Made by a program: the position numbers and the translations under genes. Shown here piece after piece: positions 1-9,800 of a stretch of 64,000 nt of DNA. The DNA comes from Halopenitus persicus. Lineage in GTDB: Archaea; Halobacteriota; Halobacteria; Halobacteriales; Haloferacaceae. The first letter of the stretch is position 1; the number at the start of each line of letters is the position of its first letter. The notes below the pieces were generated by a model. It worked only from the letters and a program-made list of their open reading frames with translations, had not been told where the DNA came from and did not search any database. The stretch covers positions 1 to 64,000 of the forward strand of contig NZ_FNPC01000008.1 in NCBI RefSeq assembly GCF_900107205.1, read 5' to 3'.

Positions 1-2
1 CT

Positions 3-338
3 GCAGACCCGCAAACCAGCGATCTGCTTCACGTCCGGTTGTTTTCCACGACCACGACATCGTTAACCGAGATCTTTCTTCGCGAATTACGAGACAAACA
101 CGATGTCGAAACTGCTGTCTTTCTCGTTGATGGCGCTCAACACCTCCAAACTGCGCTTTCCCGAGCCGGACTCCGATTTCAGATGTGTCGCCACGGAAAT
201 CGGAACGCTGTCGAACGGATCTTTCGAGAGCTGAAGCGCCGAACGTCGTCGTTCTCAAATTGTTTCAGCCACGTTGAACCGGAAACAGCAGAATCCTGGA
301 TCTTAGCCTTCGCTCGCTGGCACAATGCCACTAACTAA
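3..338 (+). CDS. IS6-family transposase, C-terminal part (5' end outside window)
   Basis: This reads open from the window edge to a TAA. It matches the end of the DDE catalytic domain of haloarchaeal IS6-type (ISH14/ISH29-like) transposases, which move the element by cut-and-paste or cointegrate formation. Visible are the strand FLVDGAQHLQTAL with the second catalytic Asp and the helix GNRNAVERIFRELKRRT with the catalytic Glu, then the usual ending FARWHNATN. The N-terminal part and first Asp lie outside the window, so intactness cannot be judged. The liv operon starts about 130 bases downstream, and no clear terminal inverted repeat was recognised between them. Confidence 0.85.
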   Translation, partial: ADPQTSDLLHVRLFSTTTTSLTEIFLRELRDKHDVETAVFLVDGAQHLQTALSRAGLRFQMCRHGNRNAVERIFRELKRRTSSFSNCFSHVEPETAESWILAFARWHNATN

Positions 339-436
339 ACACCACCGGTGAAACGTACCTCGACCCGACCGACGCCGATCGACGCTCGGTCGTCGACCAA
401 TGGCTGAATATAACACTATCGTTAGCAGCAAAACAA

Positions 437-443
437 TTATATA
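437..443 (+). promoter_or_regulatory. TATA box of the liv operon
   Basis: TTATATA lies 23-29 bases before the ATG at 466. With the archaeal spacing of about 25 bases from TATA to transcription start, the transcript would begin at or next to the start codon. This supports a leaderless mRNA and the choice of 466 over the in-frame ATG at 400. Confidence 0.7.
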
Positions 444-465
444 TTCGAACGTGATATGGTGGCTT

Positions 466-1923
466 ATGCCAGATACTGGCACACATACGTCGAACGACGA
501 GACGGACGACCCGAGCGATGGCGGATCGAGAACGCCGTCGAAGCGGCGGACGTTTTTGAAGGCGACCGGGATCGGTGCCACGGCGGCGCTCGCGGGATGC
601 CTCGGCGGCAACGGCGGGGGTAACGGCAACGGCGGCGGCAACGGCAACGGCGGTGGAAACGGGAACGGCGGCGGCAACGGCAACGGTGGCGGCAACGGCG
701 GCGGCAACGGCAACGGCGGCAGCCAGGAGACGTTCACCGTGGGCGCGATCTACCCGCTGTCCGGGGGACTGGCCGAGCTCGGCCAGTCGATGCAGCTGCT
801 CTGTGAGAACGCCGTCGACATCGTGAACAACTCCTATAGCGACCTCGGACCGCTCACGATGGCCGAGGGCGAGGGGCTGACCAACCACGGGAACATGGAG
901 GTCGAACTCCTCGTCGCCGACCACCGCGCCGACCCCGGGCAGGGACGAGCGGAGGCCGAGCGGCTCATCCAGGAGGAGGGCGCCGACATGCTGTACGGCT
1001 CCTACAACAGCTCGGTGACCTCCACGGTCAGCCAGGTCGCCGAACGGGAGGGGGTCCCGCACGTGAACGGGGAGTCCTCCAGTCCGGACCTCACCGAGCG
1101 AGGACTCAACTGGTTCTGGCGGACGGGACCGCACGACAGAACGTACACGCAGAACATGTTCGAGATGATCAACGGGTTGAACGAGCGGGTCGATCAACCC
1201 ATCGAGACGGCGGCGATCATCCACGAGGACACCGAATACGGCAGCGTCAGTGCGGAAGTCCAACAGAACCTCTGTGAGGAGAACAACATCGAGATCGTCG
1301 CGGGGCCGATCTCCTACACCGCCGAGAGCGTGAGCTCGCTCACGAGCGAGATCCAGCGGATCCAGGACGCCGACCCGGACGTGCTGTTCCCGACGTCGTA
1401 CGTCCAGGACGCGCTGTTGATGGCCGAGGACATGCAGACGCAGAACTTCATGCCGCCGCTGGTCCTCGCGCAGAACTCCGGGCACACCTCGAGTTCGTTC
1501 ATCAACGAAACCGAACTGTCGAACTACTTCTGTAGCCGGACCGACTTCACGACGGACACGCCCCAGGCGGTCCCGGAGATGGGTACCTATCGGGAGTTCG
1601 TCACCTCGAACACGGACGTGCCGCCGAACGACTTCGCGGCGCTGGTGCGAACCTGGGGCGGCCTCCTGTGCGGCCTCACCGCGGTCAACCGCGCCGAGAG
1701 CCTCGAACCCGAGGCGATCCAGACGTCGCTCAACGAGCTCCAGGTCGACCGGCTCGAGTCCGGCCTCCTGTTCGGCGTGGAGTTCGCCGAGAACGGACAG
1801 AACGAACTGGCGTCGGGCGTCATCGGCCAGTTCGAGGGCGGGGAATCGAACCTCGTGTGGCCGTTCGATCTGGCCGGCGAGGACGCGCTGACCTACCCCG
1901 CACCCGGCTGGGACGAACGGTAG
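466..1923 (+). CDS. livK: Branched-chain amino-acid type ABC transporter substrate-binding lipoprotein
   Basis: A 485-aa periplasmic-binding protein of the LivK/urea-amide type (peripla_BP_6 fold). It begins with a Tat signal (KRRTFLKATG), a hydrophobic stretch and a lipobox ending ALAGC, so it is expected to be exported folded and lipid-anchored outside the cell membrane. A low-complexity Gly/Asn linker of about 40 residues follows the Cys and probably acts as a flexible tether. The ligand-binding domain starts at TFTVGAIYPLSGG, typical for the family. It leads the operon with two permeases and two ATPases. The start at 466 is chosen from the TATA box and because upstream codons are not protein-like. 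The exact ligand (Leu/Ile/Val, urea, amide or other) cannot be read from sequence. Confidence 0.93.
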   Translation: MPDTGTHTSNDETDDPSDGGSRTPSKRRTFLKATGIGATAALAGCLGGNGGGNGNGGGNGNGGGNGNGGGNGNGGGNGGGNGNGGSQETFTVGAIYPLSGGLAELGQSMQLLCENAVDIVNNSYSDLGPLTMAEGEGLTNHGNMEVELLVADHRADPGQGRAEAERLIQEEGADMLYGSYNSSVTSTVSQVAEREGVPHVNGESSSPDLTERGLNWFWRTGPHDRTYTQNMFEMINGLNERVDQPIETAAIIHEDTEYGSVSAEVQQNLCEENNIEIVAGPISYTAESVSSLTSEIQRIQDADPDVLFPTSYVQDALLMAEDMQTQNFMPPLVLAQNSGHTSSSFINETELSNYFCSRTDFTTDTPQAVPEMGTYREFVTSNTDVPPNDFAALVRTWGGLLCGLTAVNRAESLEPEAIQTSLNELQVDRLESGLLFGVEFAENGQNELASGVIGQFEGGESNLVWPFDLAGEDALTYPAPGWDER

Positions 1924-1963
1924 ACACGGATCGCTCGATGAACACCGTCCACTACGAGGATTT

Positions 1964-2878
1964 ATGGTAGGATCACTGCCGTTACAGTTCGGATGGATAG
2001 AATACCTCAATCTGGTCCCGCAGGCGTTCTTCAGCGGGCTGCTGATGGGGCTCGTCTACGCGCTCGTGGCGGTCGGGCTGGCGCTCATCTGGGGCGTCGC
2101 CGACATCGTCAACTTCGCGTACGGGGAATACATGCTGATCGCGATGTACGTGACCCTGATCGGCGCGAACAACTACGGGATCGACCCGCTGTTCATGATC
2201 CCGGTGAACGTCGTCCTGCTGTTCGTCGCGGGCTACGTGACGTACAAGCTCGTCATCAAGCGGGTGATGGACGCGCCGATGCTGTCGCAGATCTTCGTCA
2301 CGTTCGGGATCCTGCTCATCCTCCGGTTCGGGATGTTGTTCGTGATGGGACCGGACACGCAGTCGGTCGAGACGTTCATGTTCGACGGCGCGGTGGTCAT
2401 CGCCGGGCTGAACTTCAGCCTCCCGAAGATCGTCACCGGCGTGGTGAGCCTCGTGACGCTCGTCGTGTTCTTCCTGTTCCTCAACCGGACGAAGACCGGA
2501 AAGGGGATCCGCGCGACCGCACAGGACCCGGAGGCCGCCCAGGTGATGGGCATCGATCCGGACTACATGAACGGCCTCGCGTGGGGGATCGGGTCGGCGA
2601 CCGTCGGGGTCGCCGGCACGATGGTCGCCACGTTCTTCTCGATGCAGCCGGAGCTGACGCCGACGACGTGGACGCTGTTCGCGTTCGCGTCGGTCGCGCT
2701 GGGCGGTTTCGGGAACATCCTCGGAGCCGTCGCCGGCGGGATGGTCATCAGCATGGTCGAGCATCTCGGCGGCGTGCTGTTGAATCCATCCTACAAGGAG
2801 CTGTACATCTTCCTGGTGTTCATCCTCGTGTTGATCTACAAGCCGGAAGGCATCCTCAACTGGGGTGAAGGGGAATGA
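1964..2878 (+). CDS. livH: Branched-chain amino-acid ABC transporter permease LivH
   Basis: A 304-aa very hydrophobic protein, one of two membrane subunits forming the import channel. The N-terminus (FFSGLLMGLVYALVAVGLAL) and the stretch ADIVNFAYGEYM are characteristic of LivH/UrtB proteins. About eight membrane segments can be drawn. A purine-rich GAGGAT sits just before the ATG, 40 bases after livK. Its stop codon overlaps the livM start (ATGA), so the two are translationally coupled. The length matches the family. Confidence 0.95.
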   Translation: MVGSLPLQFGWIEYLNLVPQAFFSGLLMGLVYALVAVGLALIWGVADIVNFAYGEYMLIAMYVTLIGANNYGIDPLFMIPVNVVLLFVAGYVTYKLVIKRVMDAPMLSQIFVTFGILLILRFGMLFVMGPDTQSVETFMFDGAVVIAGLNFSLPKIVTGVVSLVTLVVFFLFLNRTKTGKGIRATAQDPEAAQVMGIDPDYMNGLAWGIGSATVGVAGTMVATFFSMQPELTPTTWTLFAFASVALGGFGNILGAVAGGMVISMVEHLGGVLLNPSYKELYIFLVFILVLIYKPEGILNWGEGE

Positions 2879-3858
2879 TCGGGACGATCCGCGACCGCCT
2901 CAACGACCTTCCGACGCGGCAGCGCTGGGCGCTCGCCGGCGTCGTGCTGCTCGGCCTGCTGGCCGTCCCGCAGGTCTCGACCAACTTCTTCGTGATGAAC
3001 GTCTTCATCTACGCGTTCATCTTCATCGGGCTCGGCCAGAGCTGGAACGTCATCGGCGGCTACGCCGGACAGTTCTCGCTCGGCCACGCCGTGATGTTCG
3101 CCGTCGGAGGCTACACCACGGCCATCCTGTTCATCCGGCACGGGGTGACGCCGTACGTCGGGATCTTCGCCGGCGGCTTCGTCGCGGCCGCAGTCGGACT
3201 CTTCCTCGGAGCCGCGACGTTCCGGCTGCGATACCACTACTTCGCGATGGCGACGCTGGCGGCCGCGCTCATCGGGAAGACAGTCGGGTTCCGCTGGGAG
3301 TACATCAACGGCGCCAGCGGGATCGAGTACCCGTTCGCGCAGCTGGGCACCCCGTGGTCGATGATGTTCCGGGACAAGCTCCCGTACTTCTACCTCATCG
3401 GCGTGATGGCGCTGGCGACGACGCTCGTGATCTACCGGATGGACCGGTCGAAGCTCGGGATGTACCTGCGGTCGATCGACATGGACCAGGGGCTCGCCCG
3501 GAACTCCGGCCTGAACGTGTTCAACTACAAGATGTACGCGATGGGGGTCAGTTCCTACATCGCCGGCGTCTTCGGCGGCCTCTACGCCCAGTACGTGCTG
3601 TACATCGACCCGATGTCCACGCTCCGGGTGCTCCGGAACATCGACATCATCATCGTCCCGATCATCGGGGGCGTCGGGACCGTTCTCGGCCCCGTCGTCG
3701 GCGCGTTCATCTTCATCCCGATCCGGGAGTACACGCGTACCGGGCTCAGCGGCGGCTACACCGGGCTCGGCTGGGTGGTCGTCGGGGTCGTCATCGTGCT
3801 GATCTCGATCTACCGGCCGGGCGGCGTGTTGAACCAGTACTTCGGGAGGTGGGACTGA
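2875..3858 (+). CDS. livM: Branched-chain amino-acid ABC transporter permease LivM
   Basis: A 327-aa second permease subunit of the HAAT-type importer. Recognisable are GLGQSWNVIGGYAGQFSLGH near residues 50-70 and a C-terminal region GGVGTVLGPVVGAFIFIP, both hallmarks of LivM/UrtC. About ten membrane segments are expected. The start overlaps the livH stop by four bases and the stop abuts the livG start (TGAATG), indicating one tightly packed operon. It pairs with LivH to form the translocation pore. Confidence 0.95.
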   Translation: MIGTIRDRLNDLPTRQRWALAGVVLLGLLAVPQVSTNFFVMNVFIYAFIFIGLGQSWNVIGGYAGQFSLGHAVMFAVGGYTTAILFIRHGVTPYVGIFAGGFVAAAVGLFLGAATFRLRYHYFAMATLAAALIGKTVGFRWEYINGASGIEYPFAQLGTPWSMMFRDKLPYFYLIGVMALATTLVIYRMDRSKLGMYLRSIDMDQGLARNSGLNVFNYKMYAMGVSSYIAGVFGGLYAQYVLYIDPMSTLRVLRNIDIIIVPIIGGVGTVLGPVVGAFIFIPIREYTRTGLSGGYTGLGWVVVGVVIVLISIYRPGGVLNQYFGRWD

Positions 3859-4647
3859 ATGGTGCCGCCGACGACCGACGGAGGCGAGTACGTCAGGCCG
3901 GACGCGGAGACGGTCCTCCGGGTCGAGGGGGTCGAGAAGACCTTCGGCGGCGTGACCGCGCTCGACGGCGTCGACCTCGAGGTTCGCGACGGGGAGATCG
4001 TCGGACTCGTGGGACCGAACGGCGCCGGGAAGACGACGCTGTTCAACTGCATCATGGGCGAACACGACGTCGACGCGGGCAGCGTTCACCTCGGCGACAC
4101 GGAGCTGACGGGCATGAACACCCCCGACATCGTCCAGGCGGGACTCTCCCGGATGTTCCAGCTGGCGCGGGTGTTCCCCGAGCTGACCGTCCGCGAGAAC
4201 GTCCTTATCAACCAGGACCACAGCGGGGAGACCATGTTGACGACGCTGTTCCGCGAGACCGACGAGGAGGTCGTCCGCCGCGCCGAGGAGCTGATCGAGT
4301 TCGTCGACCTCACGCACCTGATCGACGAGCAGGCCGGCAACCTCTCGGGCGGGCAGAAGAAGCTGCTCAACCTGGCGTGCACGCTGTTGAGCGAGCCGGA
4401 CGTCGTGCTGCTCGACGAGCCGACCGCGGGGGTGAACCCGAACCTCGTCGACGACATCACCGAGTCGATCACCGAGTTGAACCGCGACCGCGGGACGACG
4501 TTCCTCGTCATCGAACACGACATGGACGTCGTCCACGAGATCAGCGACCACGTGTACGTGTTCGCGACGGCGACGAACCTCACCGACGGCGAACCGAACG
4601 CCGCGTTGAACGATCCGCGTGTGCTCGAAGCGTACTTCGGGGAGTAA
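3859..4647 (+). CDS. livG: Branched-chain amino-acid ABC transporter ATP-binding protein LivG
   Basis: A 262-aa cytoplasmic ATPase. Walker A is GPNGAGKTT, the ABC signature is LSGGQKKLLNLA, Walker B is VVLLDEPTAGVNP, and the switch His lies in LVIEHDMDVV. The C-terminus ends in the LivG-like LEAYFGE. ATP hydrolysis powers the LivHM channel together with LivF. It starts directly after the livM stop with no gap. A short N-terminal extension (about 20 residues before LRVEGVEKTFGG) is longer than in bacterial LivG. Confidence 0.95.
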   Translation: MVPPTTDGGEYVRPDAETVLRVEGVEKTFGGVTALDGVDLEVRDGEIVGLVGPNGAGKTTLFNCIMGEHDVDAGSVHLGDTELTGMNTPDIVQAGLSRMFQLARVFPELTVRENVLINQDHSGETMLTTLFRETDEEVVRRAEELIEFVDLTHLIDEQAGNLSGGQKKLLNLACTLLSEPDVVLLDEPTAGVNPNLVDDITESITELNRDRGTTFLVIEHDMDVVHEISDHVYVFATATNLTDGEPNAALNDPRVLEAYFGE

Positions 4648-4652
4648 ATAGT

Positions 4653-5387
4653 ATGGCTATCCTTGACATAGAGAACCTGCACGCGGGGTACGGACAACAC
4701 CTCGTTCTCAAGGGCGTCGACGCACAGGCGGAGGAGGGCGACATCACGCTCGTGATGGGGCCGAACGGCGCGGGCAAGTCCACGCTGTTCAAGACGATCT
4801 TCGGGCTGTTGGACCCCTCGGAGGGATCGGTCACGTTCCACGGGGAGGACATCACCGGCTGCACCCAGGAGGAGCTTCTGGATCGCGGCATGGCGTACGT
4901 CCTCCAGCGGAGCGCGCTGTTCGAGGACATGACGATCCGGGAGAACCTCGAGATGGGGGCGTACGTCGCGGACCGCGACTACGACGTCGACGGGAAGATC
5001 GAGGAGATCTACGACCTGTTCCCGATCCTCGAGGAGCGGTCGAACGCGAAGGCCGGCACGCTCTCGGGCGGCCAGCGACAGATGGTCGAGTTCGGCCGCG
5101 GGCTGATGCTCGACCCCGAGTTCATGCTCATCGACGAGCCGACCGCCGGGCTCGCGCCGAAGATCATCGACCAGGTCTTCGAACGGGTCCAACAGATCAA
5201 CGAGACCGGGGTGACGATCTTCATGATCGAGCAGAACATCAAGACCGGCCTGGAGTACTCCGATTACGCCTACGTGCTCGACAACGGGGCGACCCGGTTC
5301 CACGGGCCGGCTGACACGATCCTCGACAACCCCGAGATCCGGGACGCGTACCTGAGCGAGAACGTGTCCTACGAGGGGTCGGAGTAA
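4653..5387 (+). CDS. livF: Branched-chain amino-acid ABC transporter ATP-binding protein LivF
   Basis: A 244-aa ATPase that is last in the operon. Walker A GPNGAGKST, signature LSGGQRQMVEFGRGL, Walker B FMLIDEPTAGLAP and switch His (replaced by Gln in MIEQN, as is usual in LivF) are all present. The ATG at 4653, five bases after livG, gives the family N-terminus MAILDIENLHAGYGQ; longer in-frame extensions overlap livG and are rejected. It forms the heterodimeric motor with LivG. Confidence 0.95.
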   Translation: MAILDIENLHAGYGQHLVLKGVDAQAEEGDITLVMGPNGAGKSTLFKTIFGLLDPSEGSVTFHGEDITGCTQEELLDRGMAYVLQRSALFEDMTIRENLEMGAYVADRDYDVDGKIEEIYDLFPILEERSNAKAGTLSGGQRQMVEFGRGLMLDPEFMLIDEPTAGLAPKIIDQVFERVQQINETGVTIFMIEQNIKTGLEYSDYAYVLDNGATRFHGPADTILDNPEIRDAYLSENVSYEGSE

Positions 5388-5540
5388 CCGGACGCGATCC
5401 CTCGATTCATCGCCGGACCCGAATTTCGACCGACCTCGGTTCATCACCGGCCCCGATTCCTGACTGGCCGATCCGTCGCCGATCGCCGGAAGAAACAGAG
5501 TTAACCCGGTCGGTGGTCTGACGGGAGGTACGAACCCCCG

Positions 5541-6857
5541 ATGAACGGCAACGACCGGGCGATCGTCGGCTTCGCGACGATCGGCCACTCGATGTTCCAC
5601 CTGTACGAGCTGGCGATCCCGCTGTTCATCGTCTACTGGCTCGACGACTTCGCCGTCTCCGCGGCCGTCATCGGCACGCTCGTCGGCGGCGGCCTGGCGC
5701 TGATCGGCCTCGGCGCGATCGTCAGCGGCGTGCTCGCCGACGAGTACGGGTCGAAGCGGCTGATGCTGGCCGCGATCGTCGGAATGGGCGGGTCCTTCCT
5801 CCTGATCGGGATCTCGCCGCGCCTGGAGGTGCTCGCGATCGCGCTGCTGGTGTGGGGAGCCGCCTCCAGCCTCTATCACCCCGCGGCGCTGTCGCTGCTG
5901 ACGCGCGGAACCGCCGAGCGGGGCACCGCGCTCGCGTACCACGGCGCGGCCGGGAACGTCGGGACCGCGCTCGGTCCCTTCGCGGCGGCGGTGCTGCTGA
6001 CCGTCGCTCCCTGGGAGTGGGTTGCGGTCGCGTTCGCGGCGCCCGCGGTCCTGGCGGTGGCGATCGCCGTCCGGTTCGAGTTCGACGAGACCGCCGGCGT
6101 CGAGGCCGAACCGGACGGAACCGAATCGGGATCGAACGCGGGCGGGACGGTCCCGTCAACCGATGACGCGGACGAGGCGCCCCCGACCACCGACGACGCG
6201 GACGAAACGGCCCCATCCACCGATGGCGTGACCGACCTCCGGGGCTTCCTGGCGCAGTCGCGGCACCTCTTCACCGGCGGGTTCCTCGTGGCGTTCGCGA
6301 TCATGATGGTCCACGGGGTGTACTCCCGAGGCGTCCTCTCGTTTCTCCCGGAGATCCTCGCCGGCCTCCCGCTGTTCGCGCCGGTTCGGATCGGCGGGGC
6401 GGCGGTGGAGCCGAGCCAGTACGTCTTCGCGGGGCTGCTGTTGCTCGGCGCGGGCGGGCAGTACGTCGGCGGCAAGCTGACCGACCGGACCCGGACCGAG
6501 TACGCGCTCATCGCGACGTACGCCGTCATCGTCGGCGTCTCCGTGGCGTTCCTCCCGGCAGCCGCCGCGGGGATCGCGCCGATGCTCGTCGTCTGCGGGG
6601 CGCTCGGGACGTTCATTTATATGTCCGCGCCGATCCGACAGGCGCTGCTGGCGGAGTACTCCGCGGCCGACGTGCGCGGCCTCTCGTTCGGCTACTTCTA
6701 TCTCGGCGTCTACGGCGTCGGCGCCGTCGGCACCTCGCTGGCCGGCGTCGTCCTGACCTACGGGACGACCGGCACGTTCTTCCTCGTCTTCGCCGCGATC
6801 GCGGCGCTGGCGGCCGGACTGGGCGGGCTGCTCCTCGTCCGGTTCGGCGAGGAGTAA
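5541..6857 (+). CDS. MFS transporter with acidic central linker
   Basis: A 438-aa major facilitator superfamily carrier with two bundles of about six membrane segments. The loop LADEYGSKRLML after the second segment is the family motif (Asp/Arg-containing loop 2-3). Between the halves, residues about 190-230 form an acidic Thr/Asp/Pro-rich linker with the repeated element TDDADE, typical of a halophilic insertion. The substrate is unknown; the N-terminus (GFATIGHSMFHLYELAIPL) resembles fosmidomycin/sugar-efflux-like MFS proteins. It follows livF by 153 bases and probably has its own promoter. Confidence 0.85.
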   Translation: MNGNDRAIVGFATIGHSMFHLYELAIPLFIVYWLDDFAVSAAVIGTLVGGGLALIGLGAIVSGVLADEYGSKRLMLAAIVGMGGSFLLIGISPRLEVLAIALLVWGAASSLYHPAALSLLTRGTAERGTALAYHGAAGNVGTALGPFAAAVLLTVAPWEWVAVAFAAPAVLAVAIAVRFEFDETAGVEAEPDGTESGSNAGGTVPSTDDADEAPPTTDDADETAPSTDGVTDLRGFLAQSRHLFTGGFLVAFAIMMVHGVYSRGVLSFLPEILAGLPLFAPVRIGGAAVEPSQYVFAGLLLLGAGGQYVGGKLTDRTRTEYALIATYAVIVGVSVAFLPAAAAGIAPMLVVCGALGTFIYMSAPIRQALLAEYSAADVRGLSFGYFYLGVYGVGAVGTSLAGVVLTYGTTGTFFLVFAAIAALAAGLGGLLLVRFGEE

Positions 6858-6885
6858 GGGTGCTGCGGCCGTCGCCCCGGTCCCC

Positions 6886-9800
6886 TCACATGAAGTCCGC
6901 GATGCCCGACTGCTTGTTGGTGTCGTCCTCGAAGACCGACTCCAGCGAGCGCTCCAGCACCTCGAGGCGCTGTTTGGTGTAGGGCCGGCAGTCGAAGCGG
7001 TCGGCGACCGCGATCGCGGTGTCCATGTACTTGTTCACCGACCCCTCGTGGACGGTGAGGTTGACCCGGCCGCCGCACTCGCGACACTCGCCGGACAGCG
7101 GCATCCGGCGATACTTCTCGCCGCAGTCGAGACACCGCGTCTCCTGTCTGGAGAACGCCCGGAGGTTGCCGATCAGGTCCGGCAGGAAGTGGTACTCGAT
7201 GACGCGCTCGGCGACGTCGGTCTCGTCGACCGCCCGGAGCGTCCGGGCCAGCTCCAGCTGGGCGTCCATCTTGTCCATCATCGAGCCGAGCGTCTTGTAC
7301 GCCGACAGGTCCGGGCCGAGCGCGATGTCGGAGGTGTCGTGGGTGTGGTCGAACCCGCGGTACTGGTCGGGCGTCCCGAGGGTGTCCTCGCCGATCGTGA
7401 TCGCGTCCTCGAGCGCCTCGGGGTCCGCCATCTCCAGGGTCGCCTCGTAGAACGCCCGGGGATACTGCCGGACGATGTCCATGTTGTGCGCCTCGTCGTC
7501 GATCTCCGCTGGATCGATCCGCGAGGACATCACGAGGGGCGCGTCCATACTGCCGCCTCGTTTATCAGGAAGGAATGACTTCGAGAAGTTCAACAGCCCA
7601 TCCATCAACAGCATTACACAATCCTCGTCGCCATCACATTGCCCGCTATAGAGCCCATTTGCGACGACTGAATGGTTTTCGGAGACTGTGAGGCAGTAGA
7701 CGTATTTACTTTCAAATACTTCATAAGAAATTGATGAAACACTTATATATTCATCCGACACGCGTCGATCCGACCCGTCGATCCTCGTGCTGTCGATCCC
7801 CGAGCCGTCGATCTCCGAGCCGTCGACCCCCGAACCGTTGATCCCCGAGCCGTCGACCCTCGAGTCGGCGGCGACGCCGCCGTCGGGAGCGAGCGAGCCA
7901 CCGGTCGTGGCGGCGTCCGGGCGGCCTCGATCCGTCGACCCCCGAGTCGACGGCGACGCCGCCGGGATCTCGTCGCCGGGAGCCAGGTCGGCAGCGGGAA
8001 CCCGCTCGATCGCGTCGGTGCGTTCACCGCCAGCGCCGTCCCCGGCTTCATCGTCCCCGGCTTCGTCGTCCGCCCGGCGGAGCATCGTGTGGTCGGGCGT
8101 GATGCGAAGCGACCGGCCGTCCTCGGTTTCCACCCGGATCAGGTGGTCGGGAGCGGGGTGTTTCGAGACCGATTCCACCGGCCGCATCGTTCGCGTCCCG
8201 TCGGCGGCGATCGAGGGGACCGAGACGGGCTCGTCGAGATCCTGGCTGAGCGTTCCGACGTCGTCCGTCTCGGCGGTCTCGGGGTCGAGACGGTCCTCGA
8301 CGAACGACGCGATCGACGCGTCGTTGAGCTCGTCGTCGAGAGCGTCGCCCCCGACGTACTCGCCGTCGGCAGCGTCACCCTCGACGTACCGGATCGTGGT
8401 CTTCGGATGGAAGCAGTTCCGGCGCTTCGCCGCGTGGAAGTACGGGTGCGCGTAGCCGACCGCCGCGGAGGTGAAGCCGATCACGCGGCCGACGGTCGCG
8501 GCGCTCGTGTGCGGGGCCATCCCGAAGACGAGCTCGCCGACGAGGTCGTCGCGCTCGTTGAGCTCGTAGAACCGCGGCAGGTCGTAGAACTCCTCGAGCA
8601 GGTCGTCGACGAAGTCGGCCGTCTTCATCATGTGCTCGGCGGCCCCGTCCGAGAGGACGACGTCCTGCACCTTCAGCTCGACCAACTGGTCGTCGTGTCG
8701 GAGCGGCTCGCCGTCGACGTCCTCCTCGTAGCCCAGCTCCCGGAAGTGACCGACGGTCACGTCGAGCTCCGCGGGCCTGACCGCGGTCACCGGCAGGTCG
8801 GTCATGTCGTACCGGACCGTCCCGTCCTTGAACGCCGTCACGCCGTTTTTCGCCCGGAGCACGCCCTTCTCGATCGGTTCGGGCGTCTTGTTCGTGGAGG
8901 TGAGCCCCTTGACCCCCTTCAAGATCTCGAAGGCGGCCTCCCGCTCGCCGACCGACTCGAGGGCCGACCGATAGGCGTCGTTGAGGTCGATCTCCCGCCG
9001 GGAGACGGCCGTCACCGTGCGGTCACACCGCGGACACTCGACGCGGCCGGCCTCGTCGGGTGCACACTCGGTTCCGCACTCGCGACACTCGTAGTACGGC
9101 TCGGTGTGGGTTCCACAGTCCGGACACTCGTTGTGGAAGGTGTGCGTGCCGCAGTCGGGACACTCGCGGTCGGCGACGTCCAGCTCGACGACGCCCCGCC
9201 GGCCGGAGTCGTCCATCCCGCCGGCGGCGTCGGCGACGTTCCGCTGTGAGCCGCCGGCCTCGCCGATCGGGAACAGCGTGTGGACGGCCGGCGAGAGATC
9301 GCGGCTCTCCGACTTCTCCGGGCGTCCCATCCGGTTGCCGATCCGGGTCGGCGCGCGCTCGCGGATCGCGAACGGCGCGACCTCGTTGACGGCCCGAACC
9401 GCGTTCTCCCCGTCGGCCCAGTTTCGGGCCGCGGGCGACAGCGCCTCCCAAGTGCGCCGGAGCCCGTCGTCGACCCCGAGCGAGCGCGCCAGCGGCCGCC
9501 ACTCGGGGATCCGCAGCGAGTCGGGGGTCCGGGAGTGCTCCACGAGCAGCGACTCGAGGGCGTCCGTCGTCGCCTCGGTGCGCTCGATCGTCAGGACGCC
9601 CTCGACGACCTCGCCGTCGGCGACCGCGCGAGCGAGGGTCTCGAACCGCTCGACCGAGACGTCGTGCCAGAGGTACGTGTAGGCGGGATGCAGGGGACAG
9701 TCGTAGTCGGTGGCCCACGCGAACGCCTCCTCGACGGTCGGGTGCTCGAGGTCGACGTGCGGGTCGTCCGACAGCGCCTGCACGTCCGCGCCCGACGCCT

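Noticed and set aside
2836-5942. Very long minus-strand frames across the liv operon
   Set aside because: Antisense shadows of GC-rich genes; the plus-strand proteins carry all the ABC transporter motifs.
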